Shown here: in pieces, positions 1-6,417 of the stretch
Layout of the letters: each line of letters starts with the position of its first letter
How positions within the stretch are numbered: position 1 is the stretch's first letter
NCBI GenBank assembly: GCA_030642845.1
Contig: DAOWMZ010000088.1
Coordinates: 1-7,045, forward strand
Reading direction: 5' to 3'
Source of the DNA: Candidatus Zixiibacteriota bacterium
GTDB lineage: Bacteria; Zixibacteria; MSB-5A5; GN15; FEB-12
Length of the DNA: 7,045 nucleotides
Made by a program: the position numbers and the translations under genes
Notes under the pieces: generated by a model
Told to the model about the DNA's origin: nothing
What the model saw: the letters and a program-made list of their open reading frames with translations, nothing else
Databases searched by the model: none

Positions 1-114
1 AACTACCGACCGCTGTCGATCATCCTCTATTTCATGCTCCTCGGCTTCCGCCTCTCCCGTTGATACTGTCGTTAACAGAGCATCAATTTCTTCCTGACTT
101 AGAATCTTTGCCAC
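1..114 (-). CDS. fliM: Flagellar motor switch protein FliM, N-terminal 38 residues (cut by window edge)
   Basis: FliM is a C-ring switch protein: it binds phosphorylated CheY and sets the rotation direction. Only the first 38 codons are present. They begin at a GTG (114-112) and read MAKILSQEEIDALLTTV followed by an acidic stretch. LSQEEIDALL is the conserved FliM N-terminal segment that binds CheY-P, so the identity is firm although the middle domain and the SpoA-like C-terminal domain lie outside the window. The GTG start is chosen because the conserved segment begins directly after it and an AAGGGA ribosome-binding sequence lies just upstream, overlapping the end of fliL. The gap to the fliL stop is 13 bases, so the two are very likely co-transcribed and possibly translationally coupled. 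Confidence 0.93.
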   Translation of the reverse strand, partial: MAKILSQEEIDALLTTVSTGEAEAEEHEIEDDRQRSVV

Positions 115-127
115 TTATAGTATTCCC

Positions 128-718
128 TTACTGTAAGACAAAATCAGTGTAATAAACGCCGGCGATTTCTTTTAATTTTAATAACTTCTCTACCCGTTTT
201 TTAATCTGATAACGGGCAATTTCTTTTTGTTTTGGATCAGTTAGCTGAACTACTGTTTTTGATGACAGAATGGTAATCAGAGCATCACGAATAGCTGGTT
301 CACGTAACGCAAATTTCCTCAATTGAGAAGAAGAGTTGAGCTCAAATGCAAATGAGATCGAAAGAAATCGTGATCCGCCAGTACCGGCAGGGTTTATCAC
401 AATATCTTTAATGGAATAGATATTACTGGATCCTCCACCCTCTTCCCCATGCGAGCTACCATCATCATGGCTATCTTCTTCCTCAGCGTGGGAATCATCG
501 GTTACTTTTTCAGTTTGTTGTTGTTCACCTGCATCCGAACCGGATGTCATCGGCTTGATAACAAAAATAGTAAGAGCAATACCGATAACAATTGCGCCTA
601 CACCTATTCCGCCAAAAAGGATTAGCTTGCTAAGCCCTTTCTTTTTCTTCCCGGAACCTTCCTGCTCTCCCTCTTCACCATCACGACCTTCAACAATAGT
701 TTTATCTTCTTTAGCCAT
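128..718 (-). CDS. fliL: Flagellar basal body-associated protein FliL
   Basis: FliL is a single-pass inner-membrane protein that surrounds or stabilises the MotAB stator and supports torque. The 196 residues show a charged cytoplasmic N-terminus ending in a lysine cluster (about 24-31), one transmembrane helix (about 32-54), an acidic, histidine-rich linker (about 60-98) and a periplasmic FliL domain (about 99-196). The domain contains IYSIKDIVINPAGT, FLSISFAFEL and a final YYTDFVLQ, all typical of the family. The ATG start has AGGAG about eight bases upstream. The gene lies 92 bases after flgE and 13 bases before fliM. The linker is longer and richer in His, Asp and Glu than in enterobacterial FliL (family knowledge, not measured here). 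Identification by domain layout and operon position is secure. Confidence 0.93.
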   Translation of the reverse strand: MAKEDKTIVEGRDGEEGEQEGSGKKKKGLSKLILFGGIGVGAIVIGIALTIFVIKPMTSGSDAGEQQQTEKVTDDSHAEEEDSHDDGSSHGEEGGGSSNIYSIKDIVINPAGTGGSRFLSISFAFELNSSSQLRKFALREPAIRDALITILSSKTVVQLTDPKQKEIARYQIKKRVEKLLKLKEIAGVYYTDFVLQ

Positions 719-721
719 AAT

Positions 722-808
722 TCACTCCTGTGAATGCGATAGCGATGCCCGGAATAAACCGGACATCACATCTATTAACAAATCCATATGTTTAAAAATA
801 TCATTCAT
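722..808 (-). CDS. Possible 28-residue leader or coupled ORF between flgE and fliL
   Basis: A short ATG-to-TGA reading frame fills almost the whole flgE-fliL gap. It begins MNDIFKHMDLLIDVMSGLF and ends SLSHSQE. Its ATG lies two bases after the flgE stop, with a weak AAGAGA sequence in the last flgE codons as a possible ribosome site. Its last codons (CAG GAG TGA) contain the AGGAG used by fliL. This arrangement would allow ribosomes leaving flgE to translate the ORF and reach fliL. I recognise no family: it does not resemble FlbD/SwrD, which usually occupies this slot. It may be a chance frame. It could also be a leader peptide whose translation opens the hairpin at 744-767. Confidence 0.3.
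   Translation of the reverse strand: MNDIFKHMDLLIDVMSGLFRASLSHSQE
744..767 (-). promoter_or_regulatory. Intergenic hairpin between flgE and fliL
   Basis: The transcript can form a 9-bp stem, GATGTCCGG and CCGGGCATC with one G-U pair, closed by a six-base loop (TTTATT). No U-tract follows on either strand, so a classical intrinsic terminator is unlikely. It lies about 20 bases before the fliL Shine-Dalgarno sequence. It may be an mRNA processing or stability element that separates flgE levels from those of fliL and fliM, but that role is inferred. Confidence 0.5.
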
Positions 809-810
809 AA

Positions 811-2763
811 TTATCTCTTAATATTCACCAGATCATCAAGCATGGAATCTGAAGTTGTAATAACTCTGGCATTCGCCTGGAAACCACGCTGGGCAGTGAT
901 CATCGAAGTAAACTCCTGGGCGATATCCACCGAAGATGATTCCAATGCTCCAGAGAAAATATCGGCTGAGATAGTTTCACCAGCAATACCTTCCACAGCA
1001 CTTCCAGAGTTGGAAGATTCCTGATACATTGATTTACCTGCTTTTAGCAAACCGTTCTGATTAAAGAAATCACCAATAACTAACTGAGCTAAGACTCTGG
1101 TGACACCGTTAGTAAAGATACCTGCAATATTACCACCCTTATCGATGGAAATTTTATCCAGTATTCCAACTCCGTATCCATCCTGTTTTATTAACGAGGC
1201 AGTATGTTGACCAGAGGCAAACCCGGTCAGACCATCGTATCCAAAAGAGGTACCAGCATCAATTGTGATTTGCATCGTCTCAGCACCATTGTTGGGATCG
1301 ATTGAAACAGAATCGGCACCACCATTATATTCAAATGTATTTAATGAACCATCCGGATTAAAAGCAACATACCCTGTACTACCGGAGTTCATACTTTCAT
1401 TACCCAATGCAGTAGCAGTCCATTCCCAACGATTGGTTTGAATTGATTTAAAGAACTCAATCGAAACTGTATGTTTACCCCCTTGAGAATCAAAGACGCT
1501 TATCGAGGCTGTGTGAATAGTCGATTCAGTATCAATGATTAAATGATTGCCGGAAGTAGTAGTTTCGGTAATTCCTGCAGAACCAGATGTTATTTCAACA
1601 CCACCACCACCTAATCCACTCAATCCGGTAACAATACCGGTATTTTCATTAAATACGAGACCAAGATTGGTTATAACCGGACCAGCTGCAGAACCTGCCC
1701 CTTTTGTAGGCATAAAAGTATCTACCGCAACCAGAGTAGCAGCAGTACCGCCACTGGAATTAAGAGAACTACCGCCAGCTATACCAAAAACAATATTGAG
1801 GACATCGTTGGCAACAGCATTAGAAGTACCAAAATTATATTCAGCTGTGGCACCGGCTCTGTCTCTGACTAATTCAATTTCACCAGCACCGTTCAGAGAA
1901 GCAGTAAGTCCGGCAATTTGATTAATTTTTGACAGGAGACTATCAATTGTCGTTTCAGTGGATAATCCTGAAATTGTTCCGGCGGGACTCCCGTCAACAG
2001 AAATAGTAAAACTGGCTAAATCTGTCACCGGAGGAACCAGTGTACCAAGAGTCATTGTCCCAACTAACCCGGACATTGAACTGGTGAAAGAATCTCTGGT
2101 AGCCTGTGCACCTGAGATGGCAATACTATGAGTTCCACCAACACCATCAATTGTTTCACCACTAGTCAGAAGTATTGAAGAATCACCGGCATTAGTTAAT
2201 GAAGCCTCAGAATCGGTAGCCGATGCATCAAGGTTATTTGATATCCAAACATTTTGCGTGGCATTAGCTGGATCCTGTTGGCCAAACGGAAGAACAATCT
2301 TATCAGTAGTTGTAAAAGGTGAAATTTCACCAGTAGAAGTAGCCATTTTTCCGAAAACATATAGTCCTGTAGCAGGATCAACAAGAGTACCATCAGCATC
2401 AAAGCCAAAAGCACCAGCTCTGGTATAGAATTTATTACCGTTGGCATCACCAAGGATAAAAAATCCCTTACCCTGAATTGCCAGATCAGTAATCTGACCG
2501 GTTGTTTCCATCCCTCCCTGTTTGAACAGGGTATCAATAGCGCCAACTTCCATCCCTAATCCTAACTGAATAGGGTTTGTACCACCAGTCAATGACGAAG
2601 GACGCCCGGCAGCACGGGTTGTCTGAACCAGAGCTTCCTGAAAATTAACCCGGCTTGCCTGGAAACCGATCGTGTTAATGTTGGCAATATTGTTACCAAT
2701 CACATTTAATTTTACCTGATGGTTTTTCAGTCCGGACACACCGGAATATAATGATGCCATCAT
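811..2763 (-). CDS. flgE: Flagellar hook protein FlgE, long form (650 residues)
   Basis: FlgE polymerises into the hook, the universal joint between rod and filament. The N-terminus (ASLYSGVSGL, then NVIGNNIANINTIGF) is the flagellar rod/hook domain. The segment ITDLAIQGKGFFIL at about 91-104 is the conserved D0/D1 continuation. A FlaE-type domain lies at about 415-520. The C-terminus (SSVDIAQEFTSMITAQRGFQ, then ANARVITTSDSML and DLVNIKR) is the Flg_bbr_C coiled-coil domain. At 650 residues it is much longer than the roughly 400-residue enterobacterial FlgE. The extra length is a Gly/Ser/Thr-rich middle of about 150-400 that includes a flagellin-IN-like stretch at about 251-305. An in-frame ATG at 2784 exists, but GGAGGT (2778-2773) lies inside that extension and sits 9 bases from the ATG at 2763, so translation probably starts at 2763 (MMASLYSG). 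The adjacent ATG at 2760 is also possible. Confidence 0.95.
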   Translation of the reverse strand: MMASLYSGVSGLKNHQVKLNVIGNNIANINTIGFQASRVNFQEALVQTTRAAGRPSSLTGGTNPIQLGLGMEVGAIDTLFKQGGMETTGQITDLAIQGKGFFILGDANGNKFYTRAGAFGFDADGTLVDPATGLYVFGKMATSTGEISPFTTTDKIVLPFGQQDPANATQNVWISNNLDASATDSEASLTNAGDSSILLTSGETIDGVGGTHSIAISGAQATRDSFTSSMSGLVGTMTLGTLVPPVTDLASFTISVDGSPAGTISGLSTETTIDSLLSKINQIAGLTASLNGAGEIELVRDRAGATAEYNFGTSNAVANDVLNIVFGIAGGSSLNSSGGTAATLVAVDTFMPTKGAGSAAGPVITNLGLVFNENTGIVTGLSGLGGGGVEITSGSAGITETTTSGNHLIIDTESTIHTASISVFDSQGGKHTVSIEFFKSIQTNRWEWTATALGNESMNSGSTGYVAFNPDGSLNTFEYNGGADSVSIDPNNGAETMQITIDAGTSFGYDGLTGFASGQHTASLIKQDGYGVGILDKISIDKGGNIAGIFTNGVTRVLAQLVIGDFFNQNGLLKAGKSMYQESSNSGSAVEGIAGETISADIFSGALESSSVDIAQEFTSMITAQRGFQANARVITTSDSMLDDLVNIKR

Positions 2764-2785
2764 AATGCATTTACCTCCATGCATT
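2764..2785 (-). promoter_or_regulatory. flgE ribosome-binding site displayed in a hairpin loop
   Basis: In the flgE mRNA, AATGCAT (2785-2779) and ATGCATT (2770-2764) are perfect complements. They enclose an eight-base loop, GGAGGTAA, which is the Shine-Dalgarno sequence. The start codon follows the stem directly. The strong GGAGGT also decides the start: it fits the ATG at 2763 and excludes the in-frame ATG at 2784. The arms are built on the self-complementary hexamer ATGCAT, so the repeat could be partly fortuitous. Confidence 0.55.
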
Positions 2786-2798
2786 GGCAGTTGAGCCT

Positions 2799-2814
2799 CT
2801 CCATCAAAATGGAG
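2799..2814 (-). promoter_or_regulatory. Small hairpin in the flgE leader with alternative pairing to the Shine-Dalgarno region
   Basis: The transcript reads CTCCAT-TTTG-ATGGAG, a perfect 6-bp stem with a four-base loop. The same ATGGAG hexamer occurs again at 2780-2775, where it overlaps the flgE Shine-Dalgarno sequence. The CTCCAT arm could therefore pair either locally, leaving the ribosome site free, or with the second copy, blocking it. No U-tract follows, so it does not look like a terminator. The switching role is inferred. Confidence 0.45.
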
Positions 2815-2880
2815 TCCAGCTTACTGTTAGGTTTATATGTATTGTTTATTTTCATCTATATACTTTCTTTATTTTCTCAA

Positions 2881-3282
2881 TTACAACACTACCGCCGAAT
2901 CAATCGAAGTAACTACTCCCTCTCGCAGATTATCACGATCGAAAACCGTTATCACAGTTCTATTTTTAACTGAGACAACCAAAGCCGCATCATCGGTTAA
3001 GATCAAGGTTTCTTTGGAACCCTTAGTATCAGCCCGACTAATCGCATCAGAAATTTTATTCAAAGTTGTATCAGATAACTCAATCCCGCGAGAATACAAT
3101 CTCTGTTCGGCATGTTTTGAAAACTGGACTCCTGTCGATGAAGCCAGTTCTTTTGAAAACATGTCTTTGAACGAACCAGGTTCTGCCTTACCGGAAGATT
3201 TAACCTGTCCCCTCTCTGCAATTTCAATCAAATTAACCGGTTTTTGCAGATGAGATATTTGGATTGGTTGACTCATTTTCAT
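2881..3282 (-). CDS. Flagellar operon protein of the TIGR02530 ('flg_new') type
   Basis: This small protein of 133 residues belongs to a family found almost only beside flgD and flgE in flagellar operons of Firmicutes, spirochaetes and other non-enteric bacteria. Its molecular role is not settled. Family hallmarks visible here are FSKHAEQRLYSRGIEL (54-69), the central region ending in ALVVSVKNRTVITVFDRD (100-117) and a C-terminal VVTSIDSAVV (123-132) that corresponds to the usual (V/F)TNIDSA ending. There is no signal peptide or transmembrane segment, so it is probably cytoplasmic or exported by the flagellar system. The ATG at 3282 is preceded by AGGAAAGGAAAG at suitable distance; a second ATG two codons later is possible. 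It lies 34 bases after flgD and 117 bases before flgE. Confidence 0.88.
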   Translation of the reverse strand: MKMSQPIQISHLQKPVNLIEIAERGQVKSSGKAEPGSFKDMFSKELASSTGVQFSKHAEQRLYSRGIELSDTTLNKISDAISRADTKGSKETLILTDDAALVVSVKNRTVITVFDRDNLREGVVTSIDSAVVL

Positions 3283-3316
3283 TTCTTTCCTTTCCTACTT
3301 CCCTTAATCCTGATAC

Positions 3317-4033
3317 TTAACCATTACCGTCGCCGTCATCATCAAACGATCCCTCTTCGCCTATTGCAGAGACATCGCCAAACGGTACTTCGATACCATT
3401 GATCCGGAAATATGCAGAACCATCACGGTAAGTTACAGATTCTACTTTTCCGACCAATGTAAGGCTTGGTCTGAATTCATTTCCGGAAGCATCTATGCCG
3501 GTAACTTCAAGTGTGTAATGTCCACTCTCTACCATATTTCCAAAATCATTTCGGCCATCCCATTGATAATCCTGTTTGCCGGGAGCCACACTGGAATCCT
3601 GCAAAGTTGCAATAGTAAATCCCTCGGCATCTTTTATTTTAATAGTCAAGTCGCTTGCAAAACGGGATGTTGTAAATGTTATGTTTGGTGAATTGCTTCC
3701 ATCATAATATACAGAATCATAACTAGCTTTTACATCCTTGCCGATCAAACCGGCAGCCATAACATTATTTATTGACTGCATCTGCAGAAAATCCCACTGG
3801 TTGGCTTCGGCAATCCCATCGGCGATATTGGTCATCTGTTCCAACGATGAGAACTGAGCTAACTGGGCAATAAAGTCTTCATCATCCATAGGGTTCATTG
3901 GATCCTGATATTCCAATTTCGTAATTAATAATTTCAGGAAATCATCCCTCCCGAGGGTATTAGTACCGGTTGGAGCAAGATTGCCTGTTGTACCGGATGA
4001 TTGTATATCATTTATTGATGATATTATAGCCAT
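3317..4033 (-). CDS. flgD: Flagellar hook assembly (capping) protein FlgD
   Basis: FlgD forms the temporary cap at the tip of the growing hook and guides FlgE assembly. In 238 residues it shows the conserved N-terminal region LGRDDFLKLLITKLEYQDP (27-45) followed by DFIAQLAQFSSLEQM (53-67), the best-conserved part of the family. The tudor-like and Ig-like C-terminal domains follow: AGLIGKDV at 94-101, the Ig-like stretch with DYQWDGRNDFGN (155-166) and GHYTLEV (171-177), and the closing VGKVESVTYRDG (194-205). It ends in an acidic, glycine-rich tail, SFDDDGDGNG, beyond the usual domain end. The ATG has an AGGAAA site that overlaps the fliK stop nine bases away, so it is probably coupled to fliK. 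Confidence 0.95.
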   Translation of the reverse strand: MAIISSINDIQSSGTTGNLAPTGTNTLGRDDFLKLLITKLEYQDPMNPMDDEDFIAQLAQFSSLEQMTNIADGIAEANQWDFLQMQSINNVMAAGLIGKDVKASYDSVYYDGSNSPNITFTTSRFASDLTIKIKDAEGFTIATLQDSSVAPGKQDYQWDGRNDFGNMVESGHYTLEVTGIDASGNEFRPSLTLVGKVESVTYRDGSAYFRINGIEVPFGDVSAIGEEGSFDDDGDGNG

Positions 4034-4042
4034 TTTATTTTC

Positions 4043-5599
4043 CTATGCAGTTAAGTTCACACCATTGGCGTTAACATATGAAACACTTCGCGGTGTAATG
4101 TTTTCTATAATAGAGTTTTCATTGGCTAAGTACTCGCTCAATGAAAAACTGCGATACATTTGCTGTTTGTGTAAATCAGATTTCTGTTGAGAAAATTGTT
4201 CGTAACTATTTTGCTGGTTGACATCGACATCTATATAATCAACCTGGATATTAGCTTTATTGAGAGCATCAAGCAATCGGTCAAGCGATCCCTCAACAGT
4301 CATTTTTGCCTGAGTACTGTGAACAGTTACAACGGCACTGAGTTTATCATTATGCATAATCAGGTTTAATCGAGTTGGTCCAAGATTATTAGGTTCAATA
4401 TTAATTCTTACCGATTTCCCGTTGGGTTTAAGCTGGGCATTGATATTATCCGGAAGCGTAAACCGAACCGGCCGCAAATCGACTTTATCTTTGGTTAAGG
4501 TCATCTCCGCAGGGGATTTTATAAAATCAGGAAGCTGACTTAGATTATCAGTTTTAGCATCCTGTCCCTGTTGATTTGTCGGTTCCACGAACTGCTTAAA
4601 CAAATTAAATTTTTCTATTGTATCCAATTTGGCTGTTAGATTTAAGGGCGTGCTTTGCATATTTTGTTTGACAGAAACAAATTTTGACTGTTCGGATTCA
4701 AAACCAACCTTGTTGGATTTATTATCAAGAGATAATGATTTTAAATCTATTGATTCTTTTTTTACCTGAATTGCATTCTTATTCAATTTACTTTTAAGAA
4801 TAATTTCCTGCCCGACATTTTGAGCAAATATTTCAACATCAACTATATTTTTGTTGGGAACTGCTTCAGATGATTTTTCTGACACATTTATATGCAGTTC
4901 TTTAATATCATATTTTGCCAGCAGTTCTTTGAGTTGATTGGCTGCGGTAACATTTTGACCATCAAGAGGGATTTTGTTTAATGTTGATGTAAGTTTAGTA
5001 ATATTATTACCAAGCTGTTCAACAATATCTTTAGCCGGAATAGTTACTTTGATTACCGTTTCCGGATTCTGCTCCGAAACCAAATCGAGATTCAGATTAT
5101 CCCCTGAAATATTCCAATTCTGTACTTTAAATTTGCCATCAATATTTAAAAATGGATTACTTACAATGTTATTTTTCAATTCACTAGTAGTAACCGCATT
5201 GTGAGGAAGACTATTTATAATATCAGTAGTATCAATTTTATCAGAAGTAGAAACATTCTTGTCAGGATTTTCCGATACATTTGTTACAGCTAAAATCTCT
5301 TTCTCATTTGCAACATCAAATTTCGTAAGAATTTCTTTTCCTGTTTCTAACAGGTTTGATTGATTATCAGATTTGAGTAAAGCTTCTCCGTAACTATCTT
5401 TTATTAAACCTAATGAACCGATTTCTTCACCACCTGTTTCGGTCTCCCCTGATGACATCAGCATCTGATCAAAAATCAGATCAAAACCACTGTTTTGTGT
5501 ATCATCGGTTGGTTTAGATCCTCCCAATAATGAGATATCAGTAGCCTGAGGAAGGTTACCCAGCAGAAGGTTCATTATGTTTAAATTATCAGTATTCAT
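4043..5599 (-). CDS. fliK: Flagellar hook-length control protein FliK
   Basis: FliK is exported during hook growth, measures hook length and switches the export gate (FlhB) from hook to filament substrates. Its 518 residues have a poorly conserved, Asn/Ser/Lys-rich N-terminal region (1 to about 370), as is normal for this ruler-like part. A recognisable C-terminal Flg_hook domain follows at about 375-462, with VRINIEPNNLGPTRLNLIM (397-415), the counterpart of the family's L-x-P-x-x-LG signature, and a helix RLLDALNKANIQVDYIDVDV (441-460). A Gln/Ser-rich tail follows, as is common in FliK. There is no signal peptide, consistent with type III export. The start lies only two bases after the preceding stop and has no good Shine-Dalgarno sequence (GAAAAATAAAG), so translation probably depends on coupling to the upstream gene. 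The gene's AT content looks higher than that of its neighbour flgE. Confidence 0.9.
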   Translation of the reverse strand: MNTDNLNIMNLLLGNLPQATDISLLGGSKPTDDTQNSGFDLIFDQMLMSSGETETGGEEIGSLGLIKDSYGEALLKSDNQSNLLETGKEILTKFDVANEKEILAVTNVSENPDKNVSTSDKIDTTDIINSLPHNAVTTSELKNNIVSNPFLNIDGKFKVQNWNISGDNLNLDLVSEQNPETVIKVTIPAKDIVEQLGNNITKLTSTLNKIPLDGQNVTAANQLKELLAKYDIKELHINVSEKSSEAVPNKNIVDVEIFAQNVGQEIILKSKLNKNAIQVKKESIDLKSLSLDNKSNKVGFESEQSKFVSVKQNMQSTPLNLTAKLDTIEKFNLFKQFVEPTNQQGQDAKTDNLSQLPDFIKSPAEMTLTKDKVDLRPVRFTLPDNINAQLKPNGKSVRINIEPNNLGPTRLNLIMHNDKLSAVVTVHSTQAKMTVEGSLDRLLDALNKANIQVDYIDVDVNQQNSYEQFSQQKSDLHKQQMYRSFSLSEYLANENSIIENITPRSVSYVNANGVNLTA

Positions 5600-5601
5600 C
5601 T

Positions 5602-6375
5602 TTATTTTTCAGCAATAGTAATCATTTTTTTTGAAAGCCGCGCTGCTCTTTGCGGCGGTAATAACTGCAAAACAGCCGAAGCATTCTTTATTTTCATTTT
5701 AGGTAAAATCATAACAATGGTTTCATCATCAAGATTGACAAATAGTCTCGCCACTGAGCGGCTATCCATGCCGTCGTACAGCTTAGCCAATTTACTGATT
5801 CGAGATGATTCTTCCTGTTCAATTCGTAATATTTTTTTAGTTACTGCTTTATCTAATTTTGCTAATTCTTTTTCACGTTGCTTAAGATTACTATCGGTGT
5901 CGGCTAATTTTTTCTTTTCACTTTCAAGCCAGTTCACATTTTCAATAGAATCTTCAACTGACATCCCAAATTCTTCTTCAGACATTTCGATATCGGGATT
6001 CCAATCCAGCACTGCCAAATTCTCTTCAATCATATCAATAACCGACTGGTCCATTTCATCAACAAATAGACTGTCTATATTCTCCGGGCTATCATGATTA
6101 TTACTCTTATCAGCGAGATGCTTTCCACTGGTAGAACCAGCGTGAGCTTCAGTTGTCTTTTCAGCCGTTTGCTCAGGTTTATCATCCCCCATAAATATCA
6201 ACCCGGCAAAAACTCCGACTGCAATAAATACAATTGCTATTGCCCCAATAATGATATATTTCATCAATCCTTCAACTTTGGAAGAGGATTTTTTACCATC
6301 AGATGAGGATTTCTCATCGACAATTTCGACATCAGGATTGTCTATATCATTATCTTTTTTTTCAGCGTCTGACAA
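5602..6375 (-). CDS. Membrane protein with MgtE_N-like domain (YlxF/FlbB/MotE-like), first gene of the operon
   Basis: This single-pass inner-membrane protein of 257 residues has a charged cytoplasmic N-terminus (1-37), one transmembrane helix (about 39-62), a low-complexity linker with several His (about 65-100), a coiled coil rich in Lys and Glu (about 148-192) and a C-terminal MgtE_N-like helical domain (about 193-255, with LYDGMDSRSVARLFVNLDDE and ILPKMKIKNASAVLQLL). This layout matches YlxF of Bacillus, FlbB of spirochaetes and MotE of alphaproteobacteria, which lie beside fliJ/fliK. FlbB is a collar/stator-support protein and MotE a chaperone for MotC; which role applies here is unknown. 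The start is TTG (6375-6373): GGAG lies six bases upstream and the nearby ATG runs straight into a stop. It appears to be the first gene, 33 bases from the predicted sigma-54 start. An A8 run lies at codons 5-7. Confidence 0.85.
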   Translation of the reverse strand: MSDAEKKDNDIDNPDVEIVDEKSSSDGKKSSSKVEGLMKYIIIGAIAIVFIAVGVFAGLIFMGDDKPEQTAEKTTEAHAGSTSGKHLADKSNNHDSPENIDSLFVDEMDQSVIDMIEENLAVLDWNPDIEMSEEEFGMSVEDSIENVNWLESEKKKLADTDSNLKQREKELAKLDKAVTKKILRIEQEESSRISKLAKLYDGMDSRSVARLFVNLDDETIVMILPKMKIKNASAVLQLLPPQRAARLSKKMITIAEK

Positions 6376-6381
6376 AGTTTA

Positions 6382-6385
6382 CTCC
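6382..6385 (-). promoter_or_regulatory. Ribosome-binding site that fixes the TTG start of the MotE/FlbB-like gene
   Basis: On the minus strand GGAG lies six bases before the TTG at 6375-6373. The only nearby ATG overlaps this element and is followed at once by TAA (ATG GAG TAA), so it cannot start the protein. This supports an uncommon TTG start for the first gene of the operon. Confidence 0.7.
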
Positions 6386-6417
6386 ATTAAATAATACTAT
6401 TTCTCCACTTTCACTTT

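Noticed and set aside
747..762. GG-N10-GC spacing upstream of fliL
   Set aside because: The bases around GG and GC do not resemble TGGCAC or TTGC; the spacing arises from the hairpin CCGG repeats.
1547..1921. Plus-strand open frame of 124 residues opposite flgE
   Set aside because: It is the antisense of the Gly/Ser/Thr-rich FlgE middle, which is why it looks Pro/Ala-rich; no start signals are present.
2196..2546. Minus-strand open frame of 116 residues in another frame inside flgE
   Set aside because: It overlaps the conserved FlgE sequence and translates to an unconvincing Leu-rich product.
2764..2784. Upstream ATG at 2784 giving a seven-residue longer FlgE
   Set aside because: The GGAGGT ribosome site lies inside this extension, no site precedes the ATG at a useful distance, and the extension (MHGGKCI) is not part of the FlgE family.
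2815..2880. Possible sigma-70 promoter upstream of flgE (TTGTAA, 18 bases, TATATA)
   Set aside because: Both boxes match at only four of six positions in very AT-rich DNA, and a read-through operon explains expression.
2837..3253. Plus-strand open frame of 138 residues
   Set aside because: It lies opposite the well-conserved TIGR02530-type gene, has no ribosome site and shows no family features.
5717..6097. Plus-strand open frame of 126 residues opposite the MotE/FlbB-like gene
   Set aside because: Its Ser/Leu-rich product mirrors the Glu/Lys-rich coiled coil on the other strand and it has no ribosome site.
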